Shown here: piece by piece, positions 49,601 through 62,589 of the stretch
Numbering within the stretch: the stretch's first letter is position 1
How the letters are laid out: every line of letters begins with the position of its first letter
Assembly: GCA_003342895.1 (NCBI GenBank)
Contig: PTFA01000086.1
Coordinates: 2,368,199 to 2,432,198 of the forward strand
DNA: 64,000 nt
Source of the DNA: Casuarius casuarius
Taxonomy: Eukaryota; Chordata; Aves; Casuariiformes; Casuariidae
Direction: 5' to 3'
Notes under the pieces: model-generated
What the model was told of the DNA's origin: nothing
Database searches by the model: none
The model's input: only the letters and a program-made list of their open reading frames with translations
Translations under genes and position numbers: made by a program

Positions 49601-52600
49601 AGTAATAACAAATAACACTGGGAAAGCAAGTCTGAGACTTTTTAGGTATGACCTGTAAAACTGGCGTGGCAAGGTGGTGTTTTTCATGACTGGAATTTGT
49701 TGACTTAACGTACCGGTACAATAACACTGTCATGAAAACTGCCCAGGGTCTGCGTATTGTAGAGCGTATGTATGTAGGACTTGTTCAGGCTCCCAAACTG
49801 GGTGTATCTATGAATAAACCCAAATGTTTGCCCCTGGCAAACAACAATTTGTGTCATTTACATAAACCATCCTGCTACGGAGAAAGGCAAAATAGATTTT
49901 TCTTCCCTCCTTCTGCAGACTGAATTTTGTACTCCGCTCTCTTATCTCTGTCTAGCATTCAAAACGGATGTGTTGGCCCGGTTGATTGTAACTTCGTAAA
50001 TTATTCTAGTGCTGAGCAAAGTTATCCTGTGTATACCCTGCAAGGCCAAAAGGAGTAAACCTATATCTTAGCCACTGGAGTAATCAGGCACAATTTTAAA
50101 CATTCCAAAAAATGAATACTGTCTTGGACCACCACTTATTGGGGATAATTGTGTTGTGGTCCTTGAAGACTCACTGAAATGAGAATAACGCGTGGTCTGA
50201 ATCAGGCCCAGGAAGCAGAACTGCACAGCACGAATATGCCTTTTGCACGCTCACTTCTCACTGTAGAAACCCTATAAAGCAGGTGGTTCTTTTAATTTGT
50301 GTAATGTTATAGAGTAATGCCTGATACTGGAGAAGTTCCCAATGCAGTAATTTAATTTCGAAATGCACTTAGTTTGTTTCTGTGTAGGAAAAAGATCAAA
50401 TGTGCACAGCTCTGTTCCCACTGTCACCAGGGCTAAATGCAACAAATTATCGTCTGAAGGAATAGTTAGATTTGCTTTAAATATAAGTGCATTTCGTAAG
50501 ATTGACATATTAATGAAAATTCATTTTGCTGCACAAGTTGTGTTGCTTCTGCTGGCGCCAAGAAAGTCATTAAGGCACCAACTCCTTCAGAAACTCTTTA
50601 AAGGAAACATTGTGTAATTCAAAAACAAAAATGCATGGGAACTAATGATACGTGAGTCTTCACAAGTTTGGGGTTGTGTTCGCTTTAGATAAGTGTGTTT
50701 ATCCCAAATCCCTCAACCTCCTAAGTCTGCAAAATTGGGATAGAAAATCTCCTTCAAAAACAAAAGGTTGCAATGATTGTTCTTGTTGTTTTAGTTAAGT
50801 TTAATAACACATTTTAGATCCAGACCAAGCAGCTTTCTCTTATCGAGTTTCAGAGCACATGTAAATATGAAGGGGGCTTATAGTTGCCTAGAACCAACAT
50901 TCATTGAAATTAAAGCCAAGGTACATATCATCTTCAACAGGCTTTGGGCCGGTTCTCTGAGTATTCAGTCCCCCAGGACAGGCTGGCATTTTGACTCCCA
51001 ACTGCATAGACATTTACCAGACTGGTAAATGGGGAGGGAGAGGGGGAGTGGAAAATATTGCTCTAATTCAAACTACAGAAAGCCAAAGGAGGGATAGAGG
51101 AGTAAAAATTGCCAGTTCATTTTTGTTTCCCTTTCGCTGGCAAGATCTGTATTATTTTTGGATGACCACTGAGCAAGTCATATGAGTCTTGTGAGTCTTG
51201 GCCTGCGGCTCCGGGGCCAACCTACGAGACCAGGGCTCCGGGCTCCTTCCCACACGGCTGGGAGCCGGGATGAGCCAAAGTCCCCTGCTCACAGCATCTG
51301 TCTCTGACTCTCTGTTGCCCTTCCTAGAAACCAGGGGTATCATTTCCACCTTCAAGGTGGTCAGCAGAGCAGCATCTCTTTCACTCAGTGGTTTCTAGGA
51401 CTAAGGGAGCGTATTTACATCTTCGGGATTTCACTTTTCAAGGCTAAAGGGAATTACATGGCTTTGGGAAAGAAATTTCCACATCTAGACTGTTGGTGTT
51501 GTGAGAAAGAAGTTCTGAGCTTTGTCCAGTTCCTCACCTGACTTTGTTTTCCTGTCTAGCCACCTCTGTGACTTCTGTTTTTGTTGTTTTCTCTGAACAG
51601 CAGCAGATTTGGGTGTCCTGTTCCTGTGCATTACCTTAGCTCCAGCAGTAAAAACTGAGTGCAGCGTTTCTATGCAGATACTATTTTGTAATGTCAGNGG
51701 TGATTTCTGTCAGGGTTGGTTATTGCCTGCCTGGACCAGTCACTGGGATCTGAACAATGGCGATTTTTGTGGTGTGATGTTCAGCATCCAACCCAAGAGC
51801 TAGAATAAAACTGTTATCTAAGAAATGGTCAGACACAAAAACATGATTTGTGACTTTCCTTCTTCCTTTCCTCCTCCCAAATTGAGTAACACAAAAAATT
51901 CAATTTGGGTGTTGCATTTTTAACCATTTTTGAATGGGTTTTCCATATCCAAATTTTCTCTGAAAAAATAATCTGTATGAGTGTTATTGGAGTTGGCACA
52001 GAGGAGGAAACCTGCAAAATTGCACTCAGATAAAGGATAGAAAAATAAGTAAAAGCAAAACCTGTCTATATTTAACAAAGATCTAGCTGAAACCACGGAG
52101 AACTAAAAACCCAACCCCATTTATTAACAGTGAGGTGCTGTCGGCACGTCCCTTCCAAAATACATGAATGAGGAGCCGTCCTGGGGAATGTTTTCAAAGT
52201 TTCCTTTTTTTCTCCCTCCCAGAGAATCCGGGACTCCAACCTGAACGATTGTTTCATGCTAAATAATATTAGCATTTAAATGGCCCAGCATTGTAGTTAA
52301 CAACTGGGTGAGAGTAATGGGAGGATGGCAGTGCTGGGTTCACACCTCCGCTGCTGGCCCTTGTCCATCTGGAGACCGCTGCTGCCTCCTGCCCTTAGAC
52401 TGTGTTAACAGGACGCAGCACTTCTCCCTGCTTTGTTTCAGACCTTTGCAGGGGATAACGAAGATCTGCTGCAGCTATAGAGAAATAAAATCCTAGGCCT
52501 GTGGTTTAGGTCTTGCCTACAATTGTGTAAGCCCATGTCTTCTTGCTTAAGAATTGCCCTGATCAAGTAACTCTCAACAAATTGCTTTATAGACATTAAA

Positions 52601-53001
52601 AATTTCGTATTGCTTCATTTAATAAGCTTGACATGCTTTCGCCTATAAACAGACTACAGAGAATATGTGTATACTCAGGTGTCCTTATTGTCACAGTTGA
52701 TATGTTGCCATGGAGGAAGGCTATTAATGAGAGGAAATTAAATTAGATTACCCCTGTGTGCATTTATCTGCATACAGCACAGCTTCAGTTTTAAGGAGAG
52801 GGAGTTCTTGCAGGAAAGCAATTAATAGATGCAGGTGAGCAGAAAGAGAAAATACATTTCTTATAGGCCACTGGAAGTAGCAGATGGTATTTAGGCATAC
52901 GTTGCTCTTTGGCATTCTAATCATTTCACCAGATTTCACAGATACAAGGTGACTTATCTCACACAAATTTCATAATTAGCAAAATGTACTGGGTTTGAGG
53001 G

Positions 53002-53019
53002 TTTTTTTTTTTTTTTTTT
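53002..53019. repeat. T18 homopolymer
   Basis: A run of 18 T bases, followed by CTTTCCCCCAG. Confidence 0.9.
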
Positions 53020-53846
53020 CTTTCCCCCAGAGCTGTTTTCAAAAGATATAACAGNGTTGCAACTGTTTAAGCCAGGGCGCACAAATCATTTGGGATTCAT
53101 ATAGAAACTTTTTGAAGTACCATAGTCTTGTCTGATGCAGCAGCCCATCGCAGTTTGTAGGAGAAAGAATGGGGTGTTCTTAACGCTGGAAAATCCTTAA
53201 GTGTTGCTGCAGCTAAGAGCGATGAGAGGCAACCTAGGTAAGACAAATTTGTGTGATTTGCAGGAGTGGAGAGGAATGTATTTAGTAGAAAATGGATCTT
53301 CTGAAACCAGGACAGGAATCCTTAGGAAGAAAGTGTCTGTGTGTCAGCAGGAACTTTCTACTCCAGGTCTATGCAAGTGAAGAGGAGACATGGATAAAAT
53401 CTAAACTAGATCCTAAGTATTGATACATTGGTTGTTTTTTCCTTCTGTCACATATTCAGCAGCATCTTAACCCATGATACATGAATATATAATGTTGAAA
53501 GAAGAACTAATTCCATAAATTTATCAATTACAGGCTATTTCTGAACTCTGTACAATACAGGGCATCTTTTCCGAGTTCAGTTTAAGCGGCTTGTCCACTC
53601 TCGTCACATCTAGGTGCGCGTACTAGAAGACTTGCCCCAACACATACTACATGGGCAGGTGGGATGCACCCTGAGAGTGGAGGCCAGGAGCAGATGTCAT
53701 GGCCACAGGCGGGTGAGAAGTGTGTGACAACAACGGGGCACATAGCTACTTGTTTGTTCTACATAACCTGGGTAATAAGGCGTTGACCAAATTACAGAAA
53801 GATAGAATAAACCTCTGACAGATTAAAATATCAAAAAATTTAGTGG

Positions 53847-53860
53847 TTTTTTTTTTTTTT
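53847..53860. repeat. T14 homopolymer
   Basis: A run of 14 T bases in AT-rich DNA. Confidence 0.9.
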
Positions 53861-54499
53861 AATTATGTATCGTTAACTAAATAGGCCCTAGTTAGTGTAC
53901 AGTTTCACGTTACAGCTAGGTTGGCCCAACAGTAGGAGCCAGGGAAAGCAGCTGCAGCATGTGCACGCGAGAAGGGACCATGGGGGACCTTCTTCTGCGG
54001 GCACTGGGATAACCAGCAGTGCAGCTCTTCCCCTGCTCTGGGATGATGTGAGTTGTTGTATGCCCAGGCAGCGAACCACACTGGGAAATGGCCCGGGTAC
54101 ATCTAACCTTGTGTTAATACAAAAGAGTTTTCATCTGGATCAGTCCCACAGGAGAGGGAAGGGTATGGGGTAAAGCATAATAGCTGAAAGATGAGGGAGG
54201 AAGGAATGACTCTTTCATCAGCAGCTGATGAACTATACGATAAGCTGAACTGCAAAATGAAGATTCATTTGGGTCAAGTTCTATTCTTTTTGCTATTTGA
54301 CTAATTGCTGGTGTAGAGGTCTGGGCTTTTGCTTTACCTGCTCATTAGGTATTTCCCGGTGATGCCCTCTGTGAGCCGTATCAGGCGAGGTGGTGCTCAT
54401 CTCTCCAAATCCATGTCTGAGCTGCCCCCAAGTACGTGACAATGAGGATGAAATTTAACCGCAGGTCAATGAGGTCTTAAGCTGCTCTTCCATGGGCAG

Positions 54500-54860
54500 C
54501 TGAGCCAACATAACAGCTCTCCGTGGCGGGGAGAGGACCCTCGCCTCCCTCCTGCCCCCGCCGGCCTGCCCTGGCCTCTCCGCTCCTCTCCTTTGTGCCG
54601 GCTCCGGCACTTCGTCCCATTCCTCGTGAACCAATTTAACTCACTAAAGTGGAGAAAGATGGTTTCCCTGGCACTCATTTTTTGTGCCCTTTTTAGCAGG
54701 CTAACTTGCCTCCTGGAGGGGCCAGAGCTGGCCCAGGGCAAGTGGGCAGGAGCTGGAGGTGGGAGGAGCCGGGCCGTCCCCCTTGCAGCCCCGGTGAAAG
54801 GGCACCCGCGAGCTCGGCGTCGCCCAGCCCAGGCGCCTCCGAACTGCTTCGCCTGGGGAT
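54500..54860. other. GC-rich patch with moderate CpG content
   Basis: GC-rich sequence with some CpG clusters (CCCCCGCCGGCC near 54555, CACCCGCGAGCTCGGCGTCGCC near 54800). Several overlapping frames are open on both strands and none is recognisable. It could be a degraded CpG island. Confidence 0.35.
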
Positions 54861-55374
54861 TTCCTGCATCCTGAGCCCATTAACAGCGAGGGGAGGGAAA
54901 TTCGGTTTTGAGCCTCTGGCCAGTCAATTCCAACTCCGTGATGATGCTTAGCACTTATTTTGCTTCGCAGAGTGACAGATGAAATATTTTATAACTGTAG
55001 GTGATTGGCCTCAGTTTAGATATGAGAAAATTCAGCCCCAAGGTCCCCAGAATAGAGTCAGGTACAACACAAGGTATTGCCCGCATGCGGTAAAAATCCA
55101 CATCATGCACTAAGAGCTCAGTAGGAAATGGCATAAATTATTCTACAAGTAAACTCAGTAGATTGTGAAAGAACTGTAAATAATATCAAATACATAGTTT
55201 ACACATTAACANTGCTTTTACAATGAACAAATACAATGTAACAGAGATAAAACTGTCAAAGGTATCTAGCTTATTTAGGTACCCATGTTGCCCTAAAAAT
55301 TGAACAAATTTTTATAGTGGGTCTTGGCCGCCTGAGTTTCTTGAGAAGTGTACTCAAACTAATTTGATTTAAAC
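54861..55374. other. Non-coding stretch with possible MIR trace
   Basis: At about 54995-55080, CCTCAGTTTAGATATGAGAA and then TTCAGCCCCAAGGTC resemble the reversed MIR segment (ACAGATGAGGAAACTGAGGC, CCAAGGTC), but weakly. Otherwise AT-rich with no gene. Confidence 0.3.
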
Positions 55375-56560
55375 GTATACGGTGTATTTCCTGAGGTTTT
55401 GTTGCAAAGCAGAATTAATTAATGGCAACTTTTCTTTCTCTTCTCTGCTCAGCCATAATCCAGACAAAATCTGTCCAATAACTTTTGTTTCTGGGCTGAA
55501 ATCCTGTATGACAAGCCGCAGCCAAGAGCGAAATTTCGGCGATGAGCCCTGTAAGCCCCAAAAATAGGGGCTGATAATGATAACAATTGCTGAGCAACCT
55601 TTAACTGCGGCTGTGCTAGTGTGTGCCACTATAATACAATTTTGTATGTTAAACAACAGATGTCAAACAGAAGAAAGGAAAGAGGCCTTTGCTTTTCTTC
55701 TGTTGTGGACCTTGCTCTTCCAAAGCAGCCATTTTTTCAGTTGCCATGACAGTGTTAATAGGAGTTTATCATTTTCCCATGCCTGCCGCATACTAATGAG
55801 GGATCAATTCATGAATGTTATCTGTAAGGCTAAGAAGGGCCCAGTCCTGCAATCCAGGGTTGTATTCACAGCTCGGAACGGCATCGCCTTCCCCAGCCCT
55901 TTGATAGCAACGCATAATTTTATAAGAAGCGGGCTCTCCGCGATTCAGCTTTTGCTCGGCAGTGCGTCACGANGTGCAGGCAGACCTACCGACCACGTTC
56001 CCAAACGCGCCAACCAACAACTTTGACTCACTATTTCCTGATTTGTCATGGGGAAAACCCATCGCGAAATATTCACAAAGATAAGGGAATTGCTCCAGAG
56101 GCATGTCACAGGGAAAGCAGAGATTTGTGTGAATTTGGAGTAACTGGGAGCTGGAAACTTCCAAGTTTCTGGCATTTGGAGCGCTTTGCTGTAGGCAGCC
56201 AGGGAAAAGGCAAGTCGCACCTTCTGCAGAAAGGCGCGTGGGGCCCGCGCTCACATGTTCGGTNGGGTGTCGTGCGCCACGGGCTGGATCCGGCCCCACC
56301 AGCCCCTTCCCTCACCTCCCTGCGGTGCAAATAGATGAAGAAGCCCAAAGATTAGCAGCTGGTTGGAGAACCGGCACAGGTGGGGTTAAAGACGTGGTAA
56401 ACAGTTTTACTGTACAAGTTAAGGGAAATGTTGTAAATTCCGTGATACAAGATAGGTTTCCAGCATCATATGCTGGAAAACCCTTTCCTGGATGCAGGAT
56501 TTTCTTTCCTTTTTCAGTTTATCAGCTGCATTGAGAAACATGCTTTTTAATCAATGATTA
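55375..56560. promoter_or_regulatory. Candidate conserved enhancer-like block
   Basis: The texture is that of a developmental enhancer. There is a paired GATA motif TGATAATGATAAC at 55572-55584, with a SOX-like AACAATTG overlapping its end. A small stem AGCCCC/GGGGCT encloses an A/T core near 55555. TAAT and ATTA cores occur throughout, and CpGs are present in otherwise moderate-GC DNA. The frame at 55577-56026 (149 codons) crosses it without any recognisable domain and contains an N near its end. No alignment was possible. Confidence 0.35.
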
Positions 56561-56706
56561 TTCATATTCATGAATTCGTATCAATTCATATCATGCTATG
56601 ATTTATTATAAGTAACAAACTGAAATCCAGACAAGGTTCATTTGGGATATAGAAAACTTTTCAAAGACATTTTATTCATCACACTTCTCATGCGGTTGAT
56701 TCCTAT
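56561..56706. other. AT-rich spacer with repeated TTCAT motifs
   Basis: ATTCATATTCATGAATTCGT and then ATCAATTCATATCATG hold several TTCAT/ATGAA motifs in both orientations within 50 bases. Confidence 0.5.
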
Positions 56707-56784
56707 ATGCAAATCTCATGCTGTTTTCTTGTACTTTTTTTGTAACTATAAAAGGCCACAGCAATGAGGGGAGAGCTCTCCCCT
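56707..56784 (+). promoter_or_regulatory. Octamer, TATA box and palindrome in promoter order
   Basis: A perfect octamer ATGCAAAT (56707-56714) is followed 32 bases later by TATAAAAGG (56747-56755). A perfect 18-bp palindrome AGGGGAGAGCTCTCCCCT is centred at 56775, about where transcription would start. A pyrimidine-rich stretch follows. Octamer plus TATA is the layout of immunoglobulin V and some histone H2B promoters. However, the downstream frame (56845-57054) is not an immunoglobulin or histone, so any transcript would be of unknown kind. Confidence 0.35.
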
Positions 56785-58962
56785 TCTTCCCTCCCCCGCT
56801 TAATTTCTTAAAAGAAATCTGAGGGCATTTGGGGCTTTTCTTTTTTGTTATTTGCAGTTGTTCTTTTATCATTATCTTCAGGAAGCAGCATTACCATGTT
56901 GCAGATAAGAGGCACATCCAGATGTGCATATCAAAGGATGAACAACTACTTATTAAGAAAAACTTCTTTTGCACCGAGCAAGGTTCAAAGGAATAGTAAA
57001 GTCTATGGCATAAGCGACAAAACTGTCTGGCAATTCTGTGCATTGTCAACCTAATGCACAGAACTGGGGGAGAAAACACTTTCATCAAAAAGAAATGGTG
57101 GTGAAATGCACGTAGAGAGAAGAAAAGGCACTCAGCTTAAAGGGCAAACACCCTTCTAAGCACAGACAATAGCAAGCACTCATTTAATTCTTGTGCAATG
57201 AAAAATATAATTATAATTTATTAAAAAAAAAAAAAATCCCCGAGTGACTCAGTTGTGGTAAATTTGTTGAAACATGCTTTTTTCTAACCTCTTTTTAACA
57301 AACAGTTCCCAAAGTATTTGAAGTTTTTTCATGGCTATATCCAGAGGTTTATGTGTTGCCACTCATTTTGACTATTCAAATATGTATTCATTTGGTTGGA
57401 ACGCAGATTAGGAGAGACTCATGAGTTCCTGTTGTGTAATCCTGGGAAATGTTTGAGTTTGTAATGAATATACAGCACTATCTTCATGTATTACTCATCA
57501 TCTTTGAGACAAATTCTGCTCTCTCTTTAAACTAAAGGAAAAGTGCGGTTAGCTGGATGTATAGCTGGGCAGTTCTGCAATCATGGCATAATTCAGAGTC
57601 TGGATCTGAACTTGGAGAGGCCTTAAGCAGGGTGGTCACTTCTGCAACTATGATGAGTACAAGAAATGTCGCTGACTCTGCCTTGCTGAACAAAGACAGC
57701 ATAGAGACAAGCTGATGTTAAATGACTTTACTGGTAAATTGGCTGCAAACACAATTTTTCCATTTTTTGCCCTCTCTCATAAAGACGGGGAGTGCGCACA
57801 ATGATGCAAACCCCACCGCTTTTCTTGGTGGCTCCCTGTCAGAGAATATTAGGGGGCTAGAAGAAGATTTGAGAAAGCAAGTGGTGTTACTTCTGTTTCA
57901 GGATTTGACCACCAGCATGATCCTCTATTTTGCACACTCCATCTCAACCTGGAGCAAAATTCCTGGCTCCAGGTTCAGCATTAGAGCCACGGATTTAGAT
58001 TTGCTGAAGTGGGTGAAGATTTTTCTTTTCCTCCCCTCTGTTTCACTGCACAGCAAAGGTTGTAAGGACATCTTCAAGGAAGGGCTGTATTCATGCGTTA
58101 GATGTCTTGTGCTTTCTGATAGTTGTTCCATGCTAATGTAGTAGTTGAACTCTGAATGTTTGAAATTGTATGCCACATCCAGGACTTGATGCATTTTAAA
58201 ATGCTGCTAAGGTTCAGGAGGCTAAAATTGGCTTTCTGTGGGGGAAAGGCCTGTTGAGATATGCTAGATATACTCAGGACCCATCTTGTAAAGTTTTGAG
58301 CAAAATTTAGTTGAAAACAAAGCAATATTTTTCATAGTTATCTGAAAGGCATTTTGATAGATTGTTTATAATCAGTTTTTCACTGTGAGTAAATTGAAAT
58401 GAAATCATATTCAGGTTCTCATCCTGGTAACAATATAAAACATAATAGCTTAGCAGCTGGCACAATCATTCCAAGNTTTTTTCATATTTAGCTATGTTGA
58501 AAATATGAGATTGCATAATGCATTATGGTTTATACAACCATCTCACGTGGCTTTACGTTATAATTTCACTTCAGTTTTACCTCAGAGTTTCTAACAGGTC
58601 AAGTAACCTTCTGATTTCATTTAAAGTTTCCATTATTCTCTTCTGAAAGGGAAAATCTAGCTCTTGTTTGGACAGCTTTGGTAACTCCAAAGGAAAAATT
58701 GGGCATTATAGTGAATACAAAAGATTCACTTTCCATGCATTAGGCTTTTCAATTGCTTTCTTAATGCAAAGTTGGACAGGAGAGTATAGGCAAGAAAAAA
58801 AGATCATTTTGTGTCCATGGTCCGATGTCAATATTGACAAAAATAAATGGAATGTAACAATAGATCCTTGCAAAGATGAAGGTCATATGACTAAAATGTC
58901 TAACCAGACCTTGCACTATAGCTGTAACTTCCAAGCACTAATGCTGCTTGTGATAAATTGTT
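56785..58962. other. Non-coding stretch, no gene seen
   Basis: Includes an A14 run and unrecognised frames up to 139 codons (57722-58141, plus strand). A splice-acceptor-like TTTTTTGTTATTTGCAG lies at about 56841-56857. Confidence 0.5.
57223..57236. repeat. A14 homopolymer
   Basis: A run of 14 A bases after ATTTATT. Confidence 0.9.
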
Positions 58963-58975
58963 GGGGGGGGGGGGG
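58963..58975. repeat. G13 homopolymer
   Basis: A run of 13 G bases; its length is likely to be unreliable in the assembly. Confidence 0.9.
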
Positions 58976-61759
58976 TCTCCTGCTTTAAAACATGCAGAAA
59001 GAGAATAAGGCTGGAATTTTAAAACCAGCCCATTTTAGGCAATAATACTGAAGGTAAATCAGAAGTGAAGTGAGAGAATCTTAGAGAATTCAAAAAAAGA
59101 AAAAAAAAAAAAAACACGGAGGGCAGGAGTATTAGGCCACAGAGGTCTGTGCACATAACTCCCTCCTGCATTTTTCAAAATTTCTTTCTTCAAAACTTAA
59201 ATGATGATTGCTATTCTCTCCGCCCAGGGCAGTGGACTGAATTCCAGTTTGTAAATTGGGTTAATTAGTGATAGTCTGAAAAGTCAGTGACTCAGAGAGT
59301 TTTCTGTTGTTATCTCACTCTTAAGCTGAGAGTTTTCTTCACTTCAGATTTTCTTGCCCAAGCCAAAGCTTTTATGAAATCAGCCTTTGAGGTTCTTCCT
59401 TTTTTTTGTAGTTAATATTACTGTTTTAAATTTAATACACAAAGCAATGACTTAGATGCTGTTGAGCATCCAAGCCCTTTTCCCTAGAGGTATTTTCCAA
59501 TATGTGGCAGCAAAGTATAACCCTTCATAGCACCATCAAGCCAGCTCACACGTACATCTGTGTAGACAACTTCTGACCACATCAGGAGCCTCGCTGAGAG
59601 GCTAAATGTCAGGCAAAACCTGCTTCATAGAGGTTAATAGAAAATTTAATTCATTCACATTTGCAAATGTTTTGAGATCTTCGGCTCAGAGACTCTTGAG
59701 AAGTTTGAAATGCTTCATGTATTTATTTCCCAAATACGGTCGGCCTCCTTACTGCATCGTTTTGCATCATTGATGTTCCTACCTCTTTCTGTCTTGCTAT
59801 ATGAAGGTTTATAATACAGTCAACACTGCGTTATCTGAATGCCTAGATCTCTCTTGCGAGACTAAAAGATAAAATCTCAGTTCCTCATTGTTCCCTGTTC
59901 AGAAATATGGACCTACATCTAATGCAATCCAATTAAAAAAAAAATCTAGTACTTTAATTTGTGACTGATTTATGGATCTGATGAAAGCTCTTTTCTGGAC
60001 ATGAAATAATTTTATTTTAAAAATGACTCATTTTTTATTGCCACTACAGTCTGAAAAGTTCTTTGCATCTTCTCTTGTATGTGGAAAAAGTGACCATTAA
60101 CTTAACTCCAGAAGACAAAGAAGTAGACAGAGGTTTCACAACCACGGCATTATCCTTCCACAGTCCTGAACAGCCTCTCCACGTTCATTTCAATTACACT
60201 GCCATTTCCCAGCTGAATCCAAAATATTTCTTCGAAAGGCTCATCTGGCTGAAGGGTCATGATCATAGGTGGAAGGGCAGTTGGTCATTTGCTGAGACAT
60301 TCACTTCTTGGTCAAATAATCTTTCATAGATCTTAAAGGAAGGCAACAGTTTGTGCTAGAAGAAGTAGGGGAGGTGGTTGGGAAGAGAAGGTAAAACATA
60401 TTTATACAAAACACATTTCCCCAGATACAGGTATTTTTTCTTTGTACCTGTGAAATGAAGCTGTTTCTCCTTCTCCAAAGACAAAGGAATTATGTTGTTC
60501 CCAAACCCAACAGGTGTCTGTCCAGGCTCGGAGCAGGGTCTGCCGGGGATTTGGCCACCATGCATAGGTTTGGCCATCATGCTGGTTCGGGCCAACCTTG
60601 CCTCTGCGCTGCGCTGTGCCGGCACGGCTCCGGGGGACAGGCAGAGAGAAGTCTGGGGGGACTTTAAGTATTGCCAATTCTAGTGCAACACCAGCAGCCT
60701 TTTGTACAGAATAACCATGCTCATTTCTCCAATTCTAACTCTGACTGGTAATTCATATTATAATGGTTAATTTTGGTATGGGAAATGCTTACTCTGAATG
60801 CAATCACTCTGGCTCATAGACTGCAGTAAATGATCCTGGTGCTTATCTGACTGTGCAACGTGTCTGTCCAGGAGAGGCAACAATTCTGTCATTGAATGGC
60901 GAAAGAAAAGTACCTTAACTAGATAGTAAGAAAAGTTATTTATCGGCTACNAATACTAGGAGAAAAATTCCCAGTGTGATGTTCGTTGTGGTGNAAAATG
61001 TACAGAAAGTGCCTCAGTGCTTCAGTTTCCTAGCATAACTAGGTTTAACTACATTCATTTCACATAAGTTCTCCCCTGCCCATACAAAANAGTTTGTCTG
61101 TGAAGTTTGTTAGAACTGCTGGAAAAAATGTGAGTTACTAGTACCAATATTATCAGAATTGGTTTCTTTTCTTAAAAAAATACTGCATTCATACAATCCG
61201 CACTGTAGATTCCTCCAGTGAAATCAGATTTTTTAGTTGCTTAAAAAAACTATATGGGCCAATCGTCCCCTCACGCTTGTCTGCAGTGCACAACAAAAGA
61301 GTTCTCCACAATGTTTCTACACATGAGTTTGATGATGAGGTGTGAAATGTTTCAGTGATTTGTTTTGTGNTTGTTCCTTTCATTTCTAGATCACTCATGA
61401 CAAATAGCAATGTATCAGCATTACAAGACAATTTACCCCTGCATGAGCTAAAAGGTGAAAAATGCTCCATACGTTTTTATATCCCTTTTGTAGTCACTAT
61501 ACTGCACTAAAGATGACCGCGGGTCACAGTGCTTGTACTCAGCGTAGTTTATGCGTTAATAACTTATTCGGATGATCTCACCCTATTTATTTTAGCGTCC
61601 TTGGNTAAGGGTGACTGTTGCCTGGGCTTCCTTCCATAGTAACCCCTTCCCTCATGTGATTCAAATAATTGCTTTCTTATTAAAAAAGAAAAGCAGAAAA
61701 CCCTCAGCTGAAGTTTTTCAACTACATGAGTTTTTCCCGTGTATGTACACGACAATTGG

Positions 61760-61761
<2 letters not shown>
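58976..61761. other. Non-coding stretch, no gene seen
   Basis: Apart from an A-rich tract at 59092-59114, the DNA is ordinary. At 60550-60582 an imperfect 19-base tandem (TTTGGCCACCATGC, TTTGGCCATCATGC) sits in a GC-richer patch. Frames are under 95 codons. Confidence 0.5.
59092..59114. repeat. A-rich tract
   Basis: A7, G, A15. Confidence 0.9.
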
Positions 61762-61798
<37 letters not shown>

Positions 61799-61804
61799 CA
61801 CGCA
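61762..61804. repeat. (GT)15 with (GC) extension
   Basis: Fifteen GT units pass directly into GCGCGCGCACGCA. The whole tract is alternating purine and pyrimidine for about 43 bases. Confidence 0.9.
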
Positions 61805-62589
61805 TAGGGCAGTTTAGCAGAATTTTGTGCTTAAACTGCTCATGTGGGTAAGTCACATGCACGCCAGCTACAAAAGGAGCTTTGGCCAGTTATGTATAAA
61901 TCTCCATTAAGTGGCAAAAATGGGAAAGTTTTACGTGACTGGTATCTCATTCAGAATAATTAACTCATTAACTTTAACAAGCTCAAACCACTGTACGATC
62001 AAGGTCAAAACACCTGGACAAATAAAACACTCTGGTCACATTGCCATACCTACAGTAATAGACTGTATTAGTAGTTTCAGGCTCCAGTTCTTATGGCATA
62101 AAGTCAGTCTTTATACATTTAAAGCTTTTTGTCACAATTTTTGCAGGAAAGGAGGCGTATGTGATAATGCAGTGTCTGTCTCTCTTTCTGTGTACGTTTC
62201 TCCCCAAGGTAACATTAGAATTTGTTGGCTAGTCTGACCTAAATTTGCCAGAGAGGGAGAAGTCTCAGATATGGTGATATGCTTCATGAAAATTGCTGGC
62301 TGGGTATATGAGGACATCTGCATTTCCAGACTGAAGAAAAGGCTGTAACGTGTTCAGCCTGCATTAGGCTGCAGAGTCCAACTGCATGATGTGCAGGAAA
62401 CCTTCCTGCATTCCTCCTGTAGAAACTCATTTTCAGTGAGCTTCAGGTATGGGTTTTTATTCAGAACTGCGTTAGATTATGGAGATACTCCGCATCATTA
62501 GAGGAAATAGAGAGCCCAATTTTTAATGTGGCTTTAAATCTGCATGCGGTTTTAGAGACCTGGGGTGTTTGTTTATGGACTGCTGCACA
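61805..62589. other. Non-coding stretch, no gene seen
   Basis: The frame at 61911-62237 (108 codons) is unrecognised. No repeat or RNA gene is seen. Confidence 0.5.

Larger units (their letters stand above)
46683..54499. other. Non-coding stretch, no gene seen
   Basis: No gene is supported over nearly 8 kb. The frame at 47878-48348 (156 codons, plus strand) is among the longest in the window. It has one hydrophobic stretch and otherwise no recognisable feature, so I treat it as chance. Frames at 48118-48803 overlap on both strands in a GC-richer patch. TGAGTCTTG is tandemly doubled at 51183-51200. Confidence 0.5.

Noticed and set aside
55577..56026. 149-codon plus-strand frame
   Set aside because: Length is within chance expectation for 64 kb in six frames. 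No recognisable domain, and an N lies near the end. The underlying DNA looks regulatory.
57722..58141. 139-codon plus-strand frame
   Set aside because: No recognisable family and AT-driven composition; consistent with chance.
60549..60667. ATG in an ideal Kozak context (GCCACCATG) starting a 35-codon frame
   Set aside because: The context arises within a 19-base imperfect tandem repeat in a GC-rich patch; the peptide is compositionally biased and unrecognised.
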